Shown one piece after another: positions 52,576 to 64,000 of a DNA stretch of 64,000 nt. Under the pieces are notes generated by a model. That model was not told the origin of the DNA. It was given only the letters and a program-made list of their open reading frames with translations, and did not search any database. The DNA is from Psococerastis gibbosa (taxonomy: Eukaryota > Arthropoda > Insecta > Psocodea > Psocidae). Where the stretch lies: contig OZ020484.1 in NCBI GenBank assembly GCA_963971405.1, positions 53,183,151-53,247,150 on the forward strand, written 5' to 3'. Position 1 is the first letter of the stretch. Each line of letters begins with the position of its first letter. The position numbers and the translations under genes are program-made.

Positions 52576-53318
52576 CTAAAAATGTCAATAATATTAGCCT
52601 ACCGATACATACCAATTAAAATAAGACAACATAATTATTTTGTTTTAGTTAATGTATGCTGCAGTGGGCCCATAGAGGGAAGTCACTGTCACAAATTATT
52701 ACTTCGCAAGCCCCATGCATGCAAAGGCTTAAAAATGCTTCTCGTAGGCTGCACAGTAACTTGTTGCACTCAGGTGTGTTTGGGGGGTGTGCTAAGTGAC
52801 TTAATTTGGCTACAAGACGGCAACAATGCAACACATACAACATTTTAAGAAGAATTAAAGCTATTGTGGGGTTGAATATAAATTACTCACTTACCTTTTA
52901 GAAGTATTATTGTAGGCCTACTGTACTTTACATAATGTGTAGTATAGTGTGAAGTTTTCAATCCAGCAACCGAACTTATTTTATTAGTGAAGTATAGGTA
53001 TTGCTGTAGAGATTGAATCAATAAATAATTTTTATCATTTTTGTTTATCAAAAACCCATTCATTACTGCTGCGTTGTTTTTGTTTTGAAAATGAATGTTG
53101 AATTGTTGACTTCAAAACTGGCAGCCAATGGTAGGCCAAGTTTTATAGAACGTTCGAATACACCCACAAATTGTTTCTTAATAAATTAATTTGATTGGTT
53201 AAATTAATTTGATTGGTTAAAAAAAATATTTTGTGACTCGACTCATGTGATTTTCCTAGTTGGAATCACAGACGGCCCTATACCGACTAGCATTCTATAG
53301 TAAATATTTATTCTATGG
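52576..53318. other. No recognisable gene
   Basis: Contains a direct repeat of ATTAATTTGATTGGTTA (53186-53220). No motif in the short frames. Confidence 0.5.
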
Positions 53319-53446
53319 ATGTAACACACACGCTACACACGCACCAACACTTCTGTCGTTCGTACAAGTTTGAACAAAGTTATGTCAATAAATACAATAA
53401 TAATTATGTACTTACATACCACGGAGAGTACCAACAGAGTAGAGGT
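53319..53446 (+). repeat. Diverged direct repeat, copy 2
   Basis: Partner of 51536-51663, about 1.8 kb downstream in the same orientation. Confidence 0.7.
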
Positions 53447-53781
53447 GTGTCGTTCTTACTTGAGCCAGTTCTTAGAAATGATTTTACGTAAGCTAAATAT
53501 ACAACACTAGGGTCAATTTTTATGAAACCACGCGGCTGCCTGCTTAACGTTAGAAGGCATATTTTGCGGTCTCTCGTTACGCGATACCTCGGCTTTCTAC
53601 AACTGTTATAATTTTTGTGACACAAAAATCCTAATACCCCCGTCAATAGGCGTATTTTGTTACACGAATATTTTACATTTGTACACAAATCCGTGAAATA
53701 AATTTGATGATTTGATGATGAAAAATGATTAAAAAATAATCAGTTTATATCAGTTACATTCATGCCATTTTCAAGCTAGCG

Positions 53782-54018
53782 TTCTGCGGAACCTTTCTAT
53801 CGATGATTTCTACCTTCAGGTGGGTTTTAGGTGTTCAATAGAGTATAACAAAACCGGACATGTTGCTTTCCCCAAAAAAAGTTTTGTTCCATGCAAAAAT
53901 TTATTTTTTGAAGAAATTATGGAAAATCACTCAATCTGTGATACTCAATTCCAATGCATTGCGTACCCTGTCATTGTTACTACTTACTACAATGTTCGTT
54001 CCAGAAAATGCAAATATG
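53782..54018 (+). repeat. Hairpin-end repeat family, copy 5 (right-central part only)
   Basis: Begins at TTCTGCGGAACCTTTCTATC and runs through GATGATTTCTACCTTCAGG to ATGCAATTCAGTTTTAAGG. Both ends of the element are missing. Confidence 0.75.
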
Positions 54019-56899
54019 CAATTCAGTTTTAAGGTTTTAAGGATTTAATATACTGAGGTGTGAGGTTTGAAGCTTATAGCTTAAAGCTTATAGGCTGCAT
54101 GTTGCCTACATGTACCTCCATTTCACAGTGAAAATTATGAAATCCAAATAATTAGGCTACAGAGTATGTATTTTGTTATTTTTATTTTTAAATGGTTATT
54201 TAGTTTTGTGTAGTAATTTTTTTGTTATTTTATATGCATGTTGGCAATTTTTTGTTCATTTCCCTCCTCTGATGAGGAACCCGGACCGCCCGCCCCCTCG
54301 TTACGCTATTGAATGGGCTGTTGTATCCATTATTCCATCTTAACGTAGTATTTGAAACAAAATCGACCATCTGCAATGAAACTGGGCTGTATCATTGTGT
54401 ATGCTGGATGGAGAGTTCCTGTTGCAAGTTAGGCTAATAAGTAGAGATGTAACGGGACAACTCCCCTGTGAGGCATATATTCTCGTAACGTACATGTCCT
54501 CTTCGGGGAGCTTAAATTCCCATGGCCACGAACAACTTTAGCACACAAAGAAAATATGTGCACAGCTACTGGCATTCATCTATAGTTGAATCCTTTATTT
54601 TGAGCAGGTCGATCAAGTTTGTACAGGAGGCTCGTTATAGGTACGGGTAGCTAGTACTGGTAGTTAGTACGTACCTAAAATAAAAGTTGGTATCAACAAT
54701 CTACTGAATCTCTTTCTGATTCACATCCTTTTTTGTACCCTTTCTAATCATCTCTTGCTGTGCCACTTGTTCTGGTGTAATAAAATTTTGTATTTGCTAA
54801 CTACAGAATGTGACAAAAGTTGATTTTAATACCAAAATAGGCCTACCTGGCTAAAACCTTGGGATACATAAGGTAAGCTTAATATTATACATATTTTTAG
54901 ACACTCTTCTTCTGCTTCATTGCCATTCTATGGTATGTTGTAGAGCCTATAGCTATGCAATTAAATTAGAGCTGTGGGATTGCTGATTTTATTTGTTATT
55001 GATTCATTAATGAAAAAAAGTTAAGCCCCTTTATCTCATAAACTGACCCAGGCTGATAAAAATCACTAATTTTTAAGCTAATCCGCCCATTAAGTATGGC
55101 TGGCAATTTACAAAACAAAAAACGATTTGATTGACTAATTGAACCCCTCTAAGTGGATTATCCTAACATACATTTTATGGAAATGGTATACATAGAGGGA
55201 TCGCAGTCCCAGTAGGAGCTCTGTACTCTGGATTGGGGTATTGATTTTGAACAGATATATGTGTCCCATTTACTTGTGTATCTGATCATTCATCAATACC
55301 CACTCTGATGCTTTTGCAAACCTTTTTCAAAAGGTTTTGTATTGACGATATAGAGAGCTATCAGGGTTAGGTACATAATGCATATCGAGTGTCGTCATGT
55401 CGTGTACTTCGCAAAGCTTGCGAACCAATCATTTACCATTAGTACAATTAATATAGTCCCATGCCCAAGTATATTGATAGAGATCAATGATAGTAAACAG
55501 ATAGAGTGCTGGTAATCCAGTCTAATCATGACAATATGTGACATAAATACAATACAGTACAGATCATATTCGTATCAACTATTTACAACAGTTGACCATA
55601 TGGAAACCTGTTTCCTGAACAATGTTCACTTTTTAAATTATTGTTGAATCTTTGTTCCAATAACGTAACTTATTCAACAGCCCAACCTTGAACATAGCCT
55701 GTAAGTAATAGGCCTACATGTAATATAAACAAATGGGCTAATAAATCCAATCCAACAATACAATATAAATAGCTCACAACTTATTCATTAACATTGAAGT
55801 TTTCCTGTCTTTTTAGGGCCCTATTTGCAAAACCCGCCCACCGATAAAAACCAAACCATCTGCTAAGTATTGCCGATAGCGGTCAAACATATATAAGGGG
55901 AAATCCCCATATGCTGTTATTTGGGCTAAGAAAATGTGTCAAATAAAGAATTCTGTAAATCTCTCTCAACGGGTCGGCTAAGTGATCGTGAACTTGTAGG
56001 GTCCGCCATTTGCAAGTCGCTACGACACAAATTGCTGCTAATTTCATTTTACTCGGAAATATTTCGAAATACAATAGCTTATGGGGGACATGTTGCGAGT
56101 TTGTCGAATCAGACATTAATTTTGTTATTGTGAAGAATAACGTCTATTGTATACATAACGTAAACTATAACTCTATAGGGGGCATATTAGAGTCACGCTT
56201 ATAATGTGCCAGACCCCGGCAACATGTATTAGGTCCGCATGTTAGACTAGGGTCAACTTTTTTCGAGTCCCGGTCGGAATAATTTTTTTTTTTCGCGGAT
56301 TATATAACAGGCCTTAGTTCAACAAAGAGCAATTTGCTGTAAGACTCAAATGTCATGACAGCAAAACATGACGGGGTAATGCTACGCACATTACGCGTTA
56401 CATACTGTATCTCCAATGTAGTCTTGTAGAGGCATGCGCACGATACAAGCTGCCAAATGCGACCGTTTCCTCTTTTTATACTAAAAGCTCAAGGTGACGG
56501 TATCTTATTGATATAACCTACTTGTTACTTTTACTTACTTAGCCAGTAGCCGAGTAGTTCGAGTTTTTCCTTTGGCACCGTGTTGTAAGCCCCCCCCCCC
56601 CCATTTCTCGTTACAATATGCTTAAAACAGTTGCATGGCTCTTGCATACCCTCTCCATAGCACTTACTTTAGTCACGCTTCAAATTTTATGCGTTATGGT
56701 TTTTACCATCATAATAATAATTACCTACCCTTTCATGGTTCGTAAAATGTCAGTGCCTATATGATAATGCTGGTTGGGGGTGCTGGAAATGTTTAAATGG
56801 GATATGGTTCGTGAAGACGAATGCAATAAATGGAAATGTATAGCAACGACAAGTAGGGCAAGCTTTGCTTTTATCACCATCTTTGGCTATGTACCTATC
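54019..56899. other. No recognisable gene or element
   Basis: Nearly 2.9 kb of AT-rich DNA with only short, overlapping chance frames (for example 55883-56204 on both strands) and a C-run at 56587-56602. Confidence 0.5.
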
Positions 56900-57204
56900 C
56901 AAAAGCATTTATTCATATTAACGTGCGCGGAAGCGCACGAGCCAAGTTCCAACACCCGCCCGACTGTTGCGCGACCCAGTAGTTATACACGAAAGAGCTT
57001 AAACGTGAAAATTGGCACTTTTGAGCCCCTGTAGCTTTGCCCCCAATGCACCTATGACGATGAAATTTTGAATTTTTCCTAAAGTTATACTTCTCTGTAA
57101 CATATTAAAAAGTAAGGTTCCAGGTTCACAGGGGGCTGAAAGATGCCTGAAAACCACGAAAAAACCGAAAAAACGAACGATATATATAGATGAGTGACTG
57201 ATCA
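56900..57204 (-). mobile_element. Possible Helitron-like segment
   Basis: On the minus strand it starts ATCTATATATATCGTTCG (about 57195), like the starts at 25551 and 34305, and about 260 bp on has the strong hairpin GTGCGCTTCCGCGCAC (56922-56940). A CTRR end after the hairpin is not seen, so the class is uncertain. Confidence 0.3.
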
Positions 57205-57206
57205 TA

Positions 57207-57625
57207 ATGTTTAGGCACTTCTACTGTACCTGGAAACCTGAAATTTTGCATGTAGTTAGTTAATGTATTCTAACCAACTGAAAAATTATGAAATCCAAGA
57301 TAACTGCTTTCGCTTCTGAACTAATGTGCTTATTCCGAGGTTTTTCTAATATGACATTCGCTGTACCTAGGAACCTGCAATTTTGCGTGTAGTTAAGTAA
57401 TCTATTCAAACCAACCGAAAACTTATGAAATCCAAAATATCTCCTAACGTTTCTGAACTACAGCGGAAAATGTGCCTATTCTGAGATTTTTCTACTATGA
57501 CATCCCTTGGACCTAGAAATCTGAAATTTTGCATATAGGTAGGTAATAAACTAAAACTAACAGCAAAGTTCCAAAATCCAAAATATTCGCTGTCGTACCT
57601 GAACAACAGCGGAGAAATAAAAAAC
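57207..57625 (+). repeat. Diverged tandem repeat, about 145 bp unit, nearly three copies
   Basis: Each unit has CCTGAAATTTTGCATGTAG (or close), a CCAACCGAAAA.TTATGAAATCCA phrase, TCTGAACTA and ATTC.GAG.TTTTTCTA, then ATGACAT. Units begin near 57207, 57351 and 57496; the last is incomplete. Confidence 0.75.
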
Positions 57626-57648
57626 TAATGTGTGCTTTCATGCCTTAT

Positions 57649-57905
57649 TGCTGTTGTTGTTGTTGTTGTTGCTGTTGTAGTTTCTGTTGCTGCTGTTGTA
57701 GTTTCTGCTGCTGTTGTTGTTTCTGCTGTTGTTTTTGTTTCTGTGTTTGCTGTTGTTGCTTTAGTTGTTGCTGCTGCTTTTTCTGCTGTTGTTGCTGTTG
57801 CCGTTGTTTCTGCTGCTGTTGTTGCTTTTAGCTGCTGTTTCTGGTGTTTCTGTTGTTTTTGCTGTTGTTCCTGTTGTTGTTTTTGTATTTGTTGTTGTTG
57901 TGATT
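57649..57905. repeat. TGT/GCT-rich trinucleotide-like microsatellite
   Basis: About 255 bp made only of TTG, CTG, TTC and TTT steps. All phases are open on both strands because of the composition, giving spurious Cys-, Val/Ala- or Gln-rich frames. Confidence 0.95.
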
Positions 57906-58099
57906 TTCAAATCCTTGTCATAACCTTAACCGTGGTGATTACATGACTTTGCGACTTTGCTTTAAAGTTTGAGTCCTCAGTCAGTGTACACCAGTGTGCC
58001 ACCACTTAAAATACAAATAGCAGCGTCCGTCTAGCAGTTCGCCTACATCTAATCGTACATTACGTGTGTTATATTAAAAGTATGATGTCACAAGTAGAC

Positions 58100-58690
58100 C
58101 TACTGCAAAAAGTTATGAGATCCCAACAAAAACACACCGCGTAAAAACAGGCCAAGTTCCTAACACCGATCTTGCAAAAAGTTTAGCCATTCAAAGTAAT
58201 GAGATCTTAAATTTGGCCAAGTTCTTTGGCCATTAAAAGTTATGAGATAGGGATGAGGGCCAAGTTCATAGGTCACAAGATTTTTCAAAATACATGGCTG
58301 CGTTTTAGATAACTTGGCCTGGCAAATGATGTTTTAGGACTGTGCTATTTAATAGCAGTCTCATTAGTTCATTGTGAGCCTATATTTCGATACCGTCATT
58401 AATGCTAGAATACAATTACTGGGTCGCCTATTCGTATGTAAATAAGACGCTCCTGGTGAAGTTGTGCTATTTTTTAGGTTAAGACCCAGGCCAAGTTATA
58501 TAAAACGCAGCCATGTATTTTGAAAAATCCTGTGACCTATGAACTTGGCCCTCATCCCTATCTCATAACTTTTAATGGCCAAAGAACTTGGCCAAATTTA
58601 AGATCTCATTACTTTGAATGGCTAAACTTTTTGCAAGATCGGTGTTAGGAACATGGCCTGTTTTTACGCGGTGTGTTTTTGTTGGGATTT
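58100..58690. mobile_element. Foldback element FB2 (complete)
   Basis: Left arm 58100-58325 and right arm 58485-58690 are inverted copies, sharing CCCAACAAAAACAC at the tips, GCAAAAAGTTTAGCCATTC, GGCCAAGTTCTTTGGCCA, ATGAGATAGGGATGAGGG and AAAATACATGGCTGCG near the loop. A loop of about 160 bases separates them. The right arm plus loop recurs alone at 34741-35074. No ORF. Confidence 0.88.
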
Positions 58691-58784
58691 ATTAATTTCG
58701 AAAAGACCAGGTGGTCATTTTGTTTGCAAAATATTTTGAAGCCTGGCTCTTTGACGCAGTGCATAAAAAAATTACAAACTAGAG

Positions 58785-59100
58785 CAGAGGCGGACGCAGC
58801 GACCGGCACTGCGGGCAATTCTTTCCCCCCCCCCCCCTCCTTTGGACAGCAGTTATTTTTTAATCGAAAATTTAAATTAAAAATGCGTAAAACCTCACAA
58901 TTTCAAGCCTATTTTATTGAAGAAATTCCCCGGGCCCCCCTTGTTTGCGATATTATTCTTCGCCTGTGAAATCTAACTGTTACTACTCTCAAAATGCATA
59001 TAATATACTGCCGATATTTCATTCCTATTTTTCAAAATGTTTCACCCGGGGGAGACCCATGCCCCCCCTCCTCTCAGGTAACCCGAACCCTCGGGCTTCT
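58785..59100 (+). mobile_element. hAT-like element with GC-palindrome units
   Basis: Starts CAGAGGCGGACGCAGCG, has a C-run (58826-58838), then phrases ATGCGTAAAACCTCAC and TTCCCCGGGCCCCCCTTG, and a second unit ending CACCCGGGGGAGACCCATG. Right end uncertain. Confidence 0.5.
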
Positions 59101-59419
59101 GCGCAAAGGATACTAGCAGTGGTATGGTTGGACACAGCCCCGGTGCGGGCCCATTGGACAGTGGACCTCCTGATTATAGTGGATTCCGAACCACTTGGGA
59201 ATCACAGTGAAGTCACACGATTAGTTCGGAGGTGACCAGGACAGGTCCTACCATGTTTCCCTACCGGCACTGTGCACACTACCAAGTTATCTACATATTT
59301 GAATCTGCTCTGGTCCGCTGGATTCAACTTGGTAAGGCGGCCGGCTCAAAGGATACTAAGGTCATTAATTTAAAAGCTGCATGCGTCCATGAGAACGGTA
59401 TTGCCCTTTTCTACATTTT

Positions 59420-59489
59420 TATGAAGGGGGGGGGGGGGCTCAATTTTGTGCACCGCCCCCTTCTTCATTAACCTATCGTTTCACCACTG
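59420..59489 (-). mobile_element. hAT-like terminus, pair of 20615
   Basis: On the minus strand CAGTGGTGAAACGATAGGTT, then GAAGGGGGCGGTG, as at 20615-20660. A G-run closes it. Confidence 0.55.
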
Positions 59490-59506
59490 CCAAGAGTTTC
59501 TTGCTT

Positions 59507-59745
59507 GAGTTGCAATCTAGGGATTGGTTTGCAGTGAATGCTGCATTTTTCTCCAGCACTCTTGTCTGTTTTGCGCGGTCCTTTTCAGTCCTTTATAGGT
59601 GTCGCACCCTAGGTCCTTCATGACATCCTCAAGGTACTCCTTCCTCTGTCGTCCTGTTGAGTCGGTGCCCTGAACCATACCCTCAATGATGTTGTTGAGG
59701 AGCTCTTTCGTGTCTCATCCATTTGCCTCTTTTTGTTGAAATGGT
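59507..59745 (-). pseudogene. 3' end of an RTE-like LINE
   Basis: Aligns with 29126-29345 (GTTGCAATCTA, GGATTGGTTTGCAG, AGG.GTCGCA.C, CGTCCTGTTGAGTCGGT). It would code the C-terminal tail seen in 29116-31139 but carries several lesions and ends after about 240 bp. Confidence 0.65.
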
Positions 59746-61696
59746 AGACATAATAGCTGAGTACAAATTTTATATTGCCAGGATCTGAAGGCAGTCAAGC
59801 TAAGTAATAAACTGGATTCCATACATTTTGTACCAATCGGTACGTACATATTTCATAAATACTGATACTGGGTATGCCATTTTTAACTAACCAACATACT
59901 ATAGTGAACCTTCTATACGAACGTAAACGTTTATTATAAATTAGTACTCGTAAACTTTAGTTAAAACTTAAAACACACGTCCTACTGTAGGCTTCAAGGT
60001 AAAGAGAGCTGCTGTATTTTGTGCAGCGTTGGAGTTTCCCCTTCAGGTCTTAATGCAAAATTAATTTTTGACTCCCCCTCATAATCAGCTTAGTCGAAAA
60101 TTCATTGAATTACTAGCAGCCTCATGATAAATTCTAGTAACAAACGTAGAGAGGTGTCCCTAGACGCCCTCCTCCATTTTTGCAGCCCCTGGCCCCTTGC
60201 ATATGCCCCTTGCTAATAGTCATTTTCACGTAACAAGGTTCACTTTAATTAAAAGGCAGGATAGGCTTACTCTAGAAGAGGGGAGGGGGAAGCTTACTGC
60301 TTAACGGAGGCTCGCTGCTTGAGTAAGCTGAGCTTTAGTCGGTGCTCGGATTTCGCGGGAGGAGGACGTTTTCGCGGAGTTTTTGCTTTCCTAGTGATTC
60401 ATTCCCGGACGGATACACGCGCGACTTTATTACCTGGTATGACTATGTTTAGTACCTGAAATGTGACGTGTTGTAGATGTTTGTATTTCTCACCAGATAC
60501 TTCAATACTTCGCTGTGCATTTAAATTTGAAATGAGAACAGGCTGGCCTACATATTGTAAGCCAACAATCACTTCTCATTTAACCCCCATCTTTTCGCTG
60601 TTTTCTTTTAATAATATTGGATTAGTCCGGTACCCTAAATGATACACTCGGGCTGTACCGATTTTATTGTCGCTTAGGCATAGCCTTCAATGGCTTTTAA
60701 CTAATTGAAAAAACATAATTTAATGTGTGAGTATAGTTGCTGAAGATGCTGTATTTAAATATAGGCATACATATACACTGTTGTGTATATAATATATAGT
60801 ACTAGTAGGTAGCATAAGAAAGCTATTAACAATTTAATTTTAATTTTAAAAAAGCAATGCTGTCAGTAATCTAAATCTGCAAGTGAGCTGTGAGTTATTT
60901 TATTTTCCATAATTTCAATACGTAATGGTTTTTCATCATTATGCTAATGTCCATACTAAATATACAATAGTATTGTAGTTTAGATTTACTAGTAGTTCTA
61001 CGCATATTACGTCGTTATTTCTGCAATAATTAAATAAATAAAAGTTAATTTTGAAGTTAATTTTCTTTGGAATTTCCTTCGTTTGGTGAAGAGATATATA
61101 TTATTATATCGTTTGTATTTCGTAACTATTTGAAATTAGATAAAAGAGTTAGTATTACGAGCGAAGAGGATTATCTGAGATTTATTCAACAACAAGTTGA
61201 CCGATCTCTATTCATCCTGCACTAAAATCCCCAGATAGCTAAAATATTATGATTAGATTAGTCTCCACCCCGCCTTCGCCACGTGTGCAACGGGTTAAAA
61301 ATAAATTTTAATAGCTGCTATTGTAATATACTTACGATTAGTAGGTAGGCCTGCTATGCGAATTCAGGGTAAAAATTCAGGATCGACAGAATAAATATAG
61401 GCTAAATTATGAACACCAAAGAATTGGGTCAATTGCTATATAGCCAATGACAAATACTTCTAAAAAAGCACGACCATATAGTAACAAATTTGGATTTTTC
61501 ATCACTCAAAGCAAAAAGTAGGGTTGAACTACTGTGAACTACAGTTGTAGAAACCACCATATATAACCGTCACCGTACCGTATTGACAGTCTAAAGAAAC
61601 CAAGCCCTTTTTGGGCATTATTCAGTAGATTTAATGTATTTTGGAACTGTTATGTTAATACAGGCCAATCTACCTTTTACAGCACATTGTAGACGA
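59746..61696. other. No recognisable gene; one CpG-rich patch
   Basis: 60280-60440 is richer in CpG (TTTCGCGGGAGGAGGACG, TTCCCGGACGGATACACGCG) and ends near CCTGGTATGA, a possible splice donor. It could be a 5' untranslated exon or promoter, but there is no supporting coding sequence. Confidence 0.35.
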
Positions 61697-62628
61697 CTGA
61701 ACTTGTTGCACTTGTTTATAATCATTTCGACTTTGAGTGGTCGCCATCTTGAAATCGTTGATTTGTCGTAAAAAGTGTCAAGTATCTTTATCGTAGATAC
61801 AGAACTACGGACTTTCAGTTACACGTTATCTCATCCCACTACGACCAATGTTAATTGAGATATGAATTTTTTAAGTTATTGATCGGTCACCATTTTGATA
61901 CAAAATGGCGGATCATGCTTGTTAACGAACTCGATCAAGACATTTGTATGATCAATTTTGGTGCCAAATTGAATCAAATTCAGATAATATCTACGGAAGT
62001 TCGAGTGTTTCCGAACGATGACTTGGTGAACCGCTATTGGGAAGCTCGGCGACGAATGGTTGAACCACCACGTTCGGGCGTTGGATAAAGTAAAGTACAT
62101 TGTATATGCAGTATAATAGTATAAACATAACATTTTGCACGGAGGGTGATTTCAGGCTCAGCCGCTCAGGGGGTCATCAAATGAAAAATTGTGAAGAAAT
62201 TTTTGGGAAGTCAAACATTGGACGCCGCCTCAATAGGTAGACGAATCTACCTAAAAGGAACACGCACCAGTCTGATTCATCATCTTGGAGGGCCTACACC
62301 AATCTCATTCATCATCTCTTTTAGCGCCGATTTTAGGAAACACTCTAACTTCCGTAAATATTATCCGATTCTGATGAAACTTGGCACAAAAATTGATCAT
62401 ACAAATGTCTTGATCGAGTTCTTTAACCAGTTAGATCCACTGTTTAGTTGCAAGATGGCGGCCGATTGAAACCTTATATAATTCATATCTGAGTTAATAT
62501 TATTTGCAAGGGAATGAATTAAAATCTGACTGAAAGCCCGTATTATTATCTACGATAATGGTAATCAACACTTTTTAAGATGGCATCCAGTCAAAGTGAA
62601 AATGTTTGATAAGTTAAAGTTCATAGTC
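61697..62628. mobile_element. Foldback element FB3, diverged arms
   Basis: Left arm 61697-62014 and right arm 62334-62628 are inverted copies, sharing GAACTCGATCAAGACATTTG, TATGATCAATTTT, ACGGAAGTT.GAGTGTTTCC, AATTCATATCT and ACTGAAAG.CCGTA. Arms have indels, so the fold is imperfect. The loop (62015-62333) has no ORF of note. Confidence 0.8.
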
Positions 62629-62644
62629 GGCATTGTGGTTCGAA

Positions 62645-62815
62645 ATTTGGAACACAAGAGTGTTTTGGGTGTTGATATTGTGGTCGGGAAAATAATTAAG
62701 TACTTTTTATTTTTTATTACATACATAGCGTTGGTAGCGTAGAGAAAATGCAGAGTCTGCGGAATCTCCCTACACACCTGATCGGCCAGAGCCGAAGCGA
62801 GGGGATTTTTTTTAA
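62645..62815 (+). repeat. Dispersed repeat, copy 3
   Basis: Same order as 38330-38515: GGAACACAAGAGTGTTTTG, GGTCGGGAAAATAATTAAG, GGAATCTCCCTACA, CCTGATCGGCCAGAGCCGA and a T-run. Confidence 0.8.
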
Positions 62816-63319
62816 ATGCCTGCTTTACCTTCAACATTATTTGATCCCCAAATTTTATTATTAATGACGAATTTTCTCACTTAAAAGGACATTATGCCCA
62901 CTCTTATAAGAAATACCTAACTATGAAACGTATTACCACTTTGCTGTCTCTCTCTGTGATTGTATGTCTCAGGTACTATACAATAATATGGCTTGGCAGT
63001 TGACGTTTGTGCACGGATGTTGTTTTTATTGGCTGAGCAATACGCTGCGGTGGTAATAATTGTTTGCTAATTTGTATGTTTTCCACTCAACAGACGTTTC
63101 CCGGTCTGCATTCTTTTATTGTCACTGACAGCGAATTAATATTAATTTCCCTCCTTAATTTTCTTTGTATTAAATCGTATTCACAGTAACTTTTGGTTTT
63201 TAAAAGTATCAAAATAACATTTCTGAAAAAAACGAAACACGACCGGTTTCAGCGGATGCTGACTTTCTTTTACGTAGTACTAACTTTATGTCATCATACA
63301 GCTTGCTTGCACATGGCCG
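62816..63319. other. No recognisable gene
   Basis: AT-rich interval without motif. Confidence 0.5.
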
Positions 63320-63945
63320 CAGTAGCGGGTCCAGAGGGGGGGCCATGCCCCCCCCCCCCCGAGAAAAATAAGCGTATACTACATAAAATCGGACATTCCA
63401 AACAAAAACCTCCTTAGCATGGTAACATTAATTTATGTCTTCCATATTTAAATTATAAATGTTACTGCTGTAAAAATCGTAAAACCTCACTATTTAGAAC
63501 TTATAGTTTCAAATTTTTCTCCCAAGAGAGACCCCCGGGCCCCCCTGTTTCCAGCAATTTGTAAGCTTATAAAATCAACACTGTGCTGCTGTTAAAATGC
63601 GTAATTCCCCACTATTTTGCACTTATAATTGAAAATTTTCCCCCCGGGGGTAACCCCCAGCAGTATGGATAAGCATTTAAGCATTCTTTTGTAAAATTTA
63701 AAAAGTATATACTGCTTTTAAAATGCGCAAAACCGCACTTTTTTGTCCTTGTGTTTCCAAATTTTTCTCTCGGGGGAGAACCCCGGGCCCCCCTGTTTCC
63801 TGCATTATGGATTATAAGCATTCCTTTGTAAACTTATAAAATCTATACTTTACTGCTTTTAAAATACATAAACCCCCACTATTTTGCACTTATATTTTAA
63901 AAAATTTTCCCACGGGGGAAACCCCCGGACCCCCATTGGTGCTTA
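63320..63945 (+). mobile_element. hAT-like element with the longest GC-palindrome tandem series
   Basis: Starts CAGTAGCGGGTCCAGAGGGG with a C-run, then four units of 118-145 bp. Each has AAAATGCGTAA(A), CCCCACTATTTTGCACTTAT, TTTCTC.CGGGGGAGACCCC and CGGGCCCCCCTGTTTCC. It may continue past 63945. No ORF is conserved between units. Confidence 0.6.
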
Positions 63946-64000
63946 TTTGCATCATGCGCATGTGCTTTTCAAATAATGCACTGTAAATTGATGCACCTCG

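Noticed and set aside
57628-57946. Cys-rich and Val/Ala-rich open frames
   Set aside because: They are translations of the TGT/GCT microsatellite in different phases; the reverse strand is equally open as a Gln/Thr-rich frame.

Overview
This 64 kb window looks like nuclear DNA of a metazoan, most likely a marine invertebrate; the species cannot be told from the sequence. The grounds are a lack of long or operon-like genes, AT-rich non-coding DNA, many short C/G homopolymers and microsatellites, frequent TAGGCCTA-type words, and a very high load of eukaryotic transposable elements. I recognise no host protein-coding gene. Apart from one weak candidate exon (52417-52575, minus) and a tRNA-like gene (11738-11810, minus), every coding signal I can support belongs to a mobile element.

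The best-preserved element is a Ty1/copia LTR retrotransposon on the minus strand (11835-16137). It has 186-187 bp LTRs that are almost identical, a perfect 5 bp target duplication (CAAAT), a primer-binding site that copies the anticodon arm of initiator tRNA-Met (half-tRNA priming, as in Drosophila copia), a polypurine tract, and a 1205-codon gag-pol frame. The copy looks dead in cis: the RT box reads YVDN rather than YVDD, and the RNase H end is frameshifted. It sits 24 bp upstream of the tRNA-like gene. A second, eroded copia fragment lies at 42727-43566.

Non-LTR retrotransposons are spread throughout. There is a long RT frame at 21630-23590 (+); a nearly complete but frameshifted RT at 29116-31139 (-) with a 10 bp target duplication; RT pieces at 27730-28551 (+) and 37082-38327 (-), the latter carrying a nested poly(A) retroposon with an 11 bp target duplication; an internally deleted esterase/endonuclease element at 39168-42355 (-); and C-terminal stubs at 8315-8740, 31290-31670, 47603-48091 and 59507-59745.

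DNA transposons include a Tc1-like element (45174-46542), a hAT element with an 8 bp target duplication (47114-48473) that holds a LINE stub and a MITE, a 1.5 kb element with about 270 bp inverted repeats and a remnant of a 'YLDET' DDE transposase (35531-37062), small hAT-like MITEs with their own target duplications (48231-48409, 49621-49750, 49876-50111), and a widely scattered family with CAGTGGCG-type ends and internal units built around a CCCGGGGGAGACCCCCGGG palindrome (about ten places). Three foldback elements (50957-51280, 58100-58690, 61697-62628), a roughly 0.9 kb family with hairpin ends (five copies), a tRNA-type SINE pair, and arrays of short palindromic motifs fill most of the rest.

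The elements do not form a pathway; the value of the window is its insertion stratigraphy. Many insertions are nested inside others (MITEs in hairpin-end copy 4, Tc1 in a GC-palindrome array, two LINEs in a TTAATA motif array, a retroposon in a LINE), so relative ages can be read directly.
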